Positions 5,819-6,750 of a stretch of DNA of 6,750 bases are shown in pieces; positions within the stretch are counted from its first letter, which is position 1, and the number at the start of each line of letters is the position of its first letter. The DNA is taken from contig JANLFZ010000347.1 of assembly GCA_024653385.1 (NCBI GenBank), forward strand, positions 1 through 6,750, in the 5' to 3' direction. The position numbers and the translations under genes were made by a program. The notes beneath the pieces are model-generated. The model was not told where the DNA came from. It made no database searches and saw only the letters and a program-made list of their open reading frames with translations. This DNA comes from Thermoguttaceae bacterium. GTDB taxonomy: Bacteria; Planctomycetota; Planctomycetia; Pirellulales; Thermoguttaceae.

Positions 5819-6750
5819 ATGGAGCCGGTCGTCACGGAAGAAATCATCGCCCGCCAGCCCCCGGAAGCCCAGGCCGTCATCCGCCTGCTCTTGGCGAGGA
5901 TCGCTGAGTTGGAGGCGGAGAACGCAAAACTGAGGATGCGGGTCGCGGAGTTGGAGGCGAAGGTCGACGAACTCCAGCGGCAGGCGAAAGGCACGACGCC
6001 GCAGAACTCCTCGCTGCCGCCCAGTTCGCAGCATCCGCACGCCCGGCCGCAGCGGCCGGAGCCGAAGTCCAAGAAGCAACGTGGCGGGCAGCCGGGCCAC
6101 GCCAAGCACCAGCGGCCGCTGATTCCGACGGACCAGTGCAACCACGTGGAACCGTGCAAGCCCGAGCAGTGTCGGCGTTGTGGGGCGAAGCTCTCGGGCA
6201 GCGACCCCGAGCCGCTGCGGCACCAGGTGTGGGAATTGCCGGAGATCAAGCCGATCGTGACCGAATACCAGCGGCATCGGCTGACCTGTCCGGCCTGCGG
6301 AGAAACGACCACAGGGAAGTTGCCGCCGGGCGTGCCGGAGGGCCAATCGGGGCCGCGGCTGATGGCCTTGACGGCGCTGTTGATGGCCTACTATCGTCAG
6401 AGCAAGCGGCGGACGGCGGAGTTCCTCGGCACGCTCTTGGGTCAGCCCTGCTCGGCGGGGCTGACGGTAAAGATCGAGAACCAGGTGACAGCGGCGGTGC
6501 GGCCGTCGTATGAGGCGTTGGCCGCCGAACTGCCGAAGCAAACGCAGTTGAACATCGACGAGACGCCCACCAAGGAACAGAACGGCAAGGCGTGGCTGTG
6601 GACGTTCTTGCGTCACGAAGGAGTCGAACCCACGAACCATGCGGGCGAGCGGTCGTTGCGTCATGCGGTGATTTGGCGGAAGCTATCGTTTGGGACGCAA
6701 AGCGCCAGCGGCAGTCGGTTCGTCGAGACCATGCTGACGGTGATCGAGAC
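5819..6750 (+). CDS. IS66-family transposase (TnpC) with central in-frame deletion, 3' partial
   Basis: The frame runs open for 310 codons to the window edge. Residues about 17-57 form a leucine-zipper coiled coil (IRLLLARIAELEAENAKLRM). Then come NSSLPPSS (63-70) and RGGQPGH (88-94), hallmark IS66 motifs. A zinc-finger region follows, with CNHVEPCKPEQCRRC (107-121) and CPAC (157-160). The catalytic domain starts with LMALTALLMAYYRQSKRRTAEFL and the first DDE acid, Asp247 in LNIDETPTKEQNGKAWLWTF. This is followed at once by LRHEGVEPTNHAGERSLRHAVIWRKL, which carries the final Glu277. Full-length family members have roughly 150 residues between these motifs, including the second Asp (CDRAKMY-like) and the WAHLxRD region, and those are absent. 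The join lies at the WLWTF codons (6593-6607). The protein should be catalytically dead. ATG 5819 is the first usable start in frame; the AGGGGG beside it is unusually close. Family identity is secure. Confidence 0.92.
   Translation, partial: MEPVVTEEIIARQPPEAQAVIRLLLARIAELEAENAKLRMRVAELEAKVDELQRQAKGTTPQNSSLPPSSQHPHARPQRPEPKSKKQRGGQPGHAKHQRPLIPTDQCNHVEPCKPEQCRRCGAKLSGSDPEPLRHQVWELPEIKPIVTEYQRHRLTCPACGETTTGKLPPGVPEGQSGPRLMALTALLMAYYRQSKRRTAEFLGTLLGQPCSAGLTVKIENQVTAAVRPSYEALAAELPKQTQLNIDETPTKEQNGKAWLWTFLRHEGVEPTNHAGERSLRHAVIWRKLSFGTQSASGSRFVETMLTVIE

Larger units (their letters stand above)
5739..6750 (+). mobile_element. IS66-family insertion sequence, left part, internally deleted
   Basis: The element is defined by an IS66-type transposase gene and by a plausible left end, GTAACCGTTCACACCCC starting at 5739. 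IS66-family ends typically begin with GTAA and make 8-bp target duplications. If this end is right, the duplicated target would be TCCCCGAC (5731-5738). The right end lies outside the window. No tnpA or tnpB companion frames are present between the left end and the transposase start, which fits the single-gene IS66 subgroup. The internal deletion in its transposase means it probably cannot move on its own, though the end may still be recognised in trans. Confidence 0.75.

Noticed and set aside
1..6750. CRISPR array, tRNA or rRNA genes, toxin-antitoxin or phage-defence genes
   Set aside because: No regularly spaced repeats, no cloverleaf-like segment with the TTC(G/A)A signature, and no open frame with defence-type motifs were found.

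Overview
The window is GC-rich and looks chromosomal. Gene content and style suggest a member of the Planctomycetota, probably Pirellulales-like: a stand-alone FloA-type flotillin, a secreted parallel beta-helix protein, IS66-type insertion sequences and a palindromic GGGGAC...GTCCCC repeat. This assignment is an inference from protein style; the window has no rRNA or other phylogenetic marker.

Layout from left to right. The window opens with the last 73 codons of an unidentified + strand gene that encodes a Lys/Ala/Pro-rich tail (ends 224). A 115-bp convergent gap follows and holds a large imperfect inverted repeat (245-296). floA lies on the - strand (1332-340). A divergent intergenic region separates it from tadA on the + strand (1502-1960), the tRNA adenosine-34 deaminase. 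A recognisable promoter (TTGGCA, 17 bp, TACGAT) then precedes gltA (2122-3414), a type II citrate synthase with its catalytic residues intact. Only 24 bp after gltA comes a gene for a 655-residue exported beta-helix protein of the pectate-lyase-3 type (3439-5406), probably co-transcribed with gltA.

From 5407 to the right edge the DNA is mobile and decayed. A C-terminal transposase fragment with an in-frame TAG (about 5519-5738) is cut by the apparent left end of an IS66-family element (GTAACC... at 5739). The IS66 transposase reading frame (5819 to beyond 6750) is open but has lost the central part of its catalytic domain. The first DDE aspartate and the C-terminal glutamate motif are joined directly at a WLWTF-coding sequence.

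The housekeeping genes serve unrelated functions: membrane microdomain scaffold, tRNA wobble editing and TCA-cycle entry. I do not see a coherent new system. The most informative features are the nested, deleted insertion sequences, the REP-like palindrome, the two-part architecture of the beta-helix protein and the shortened C-terminus of FloA.
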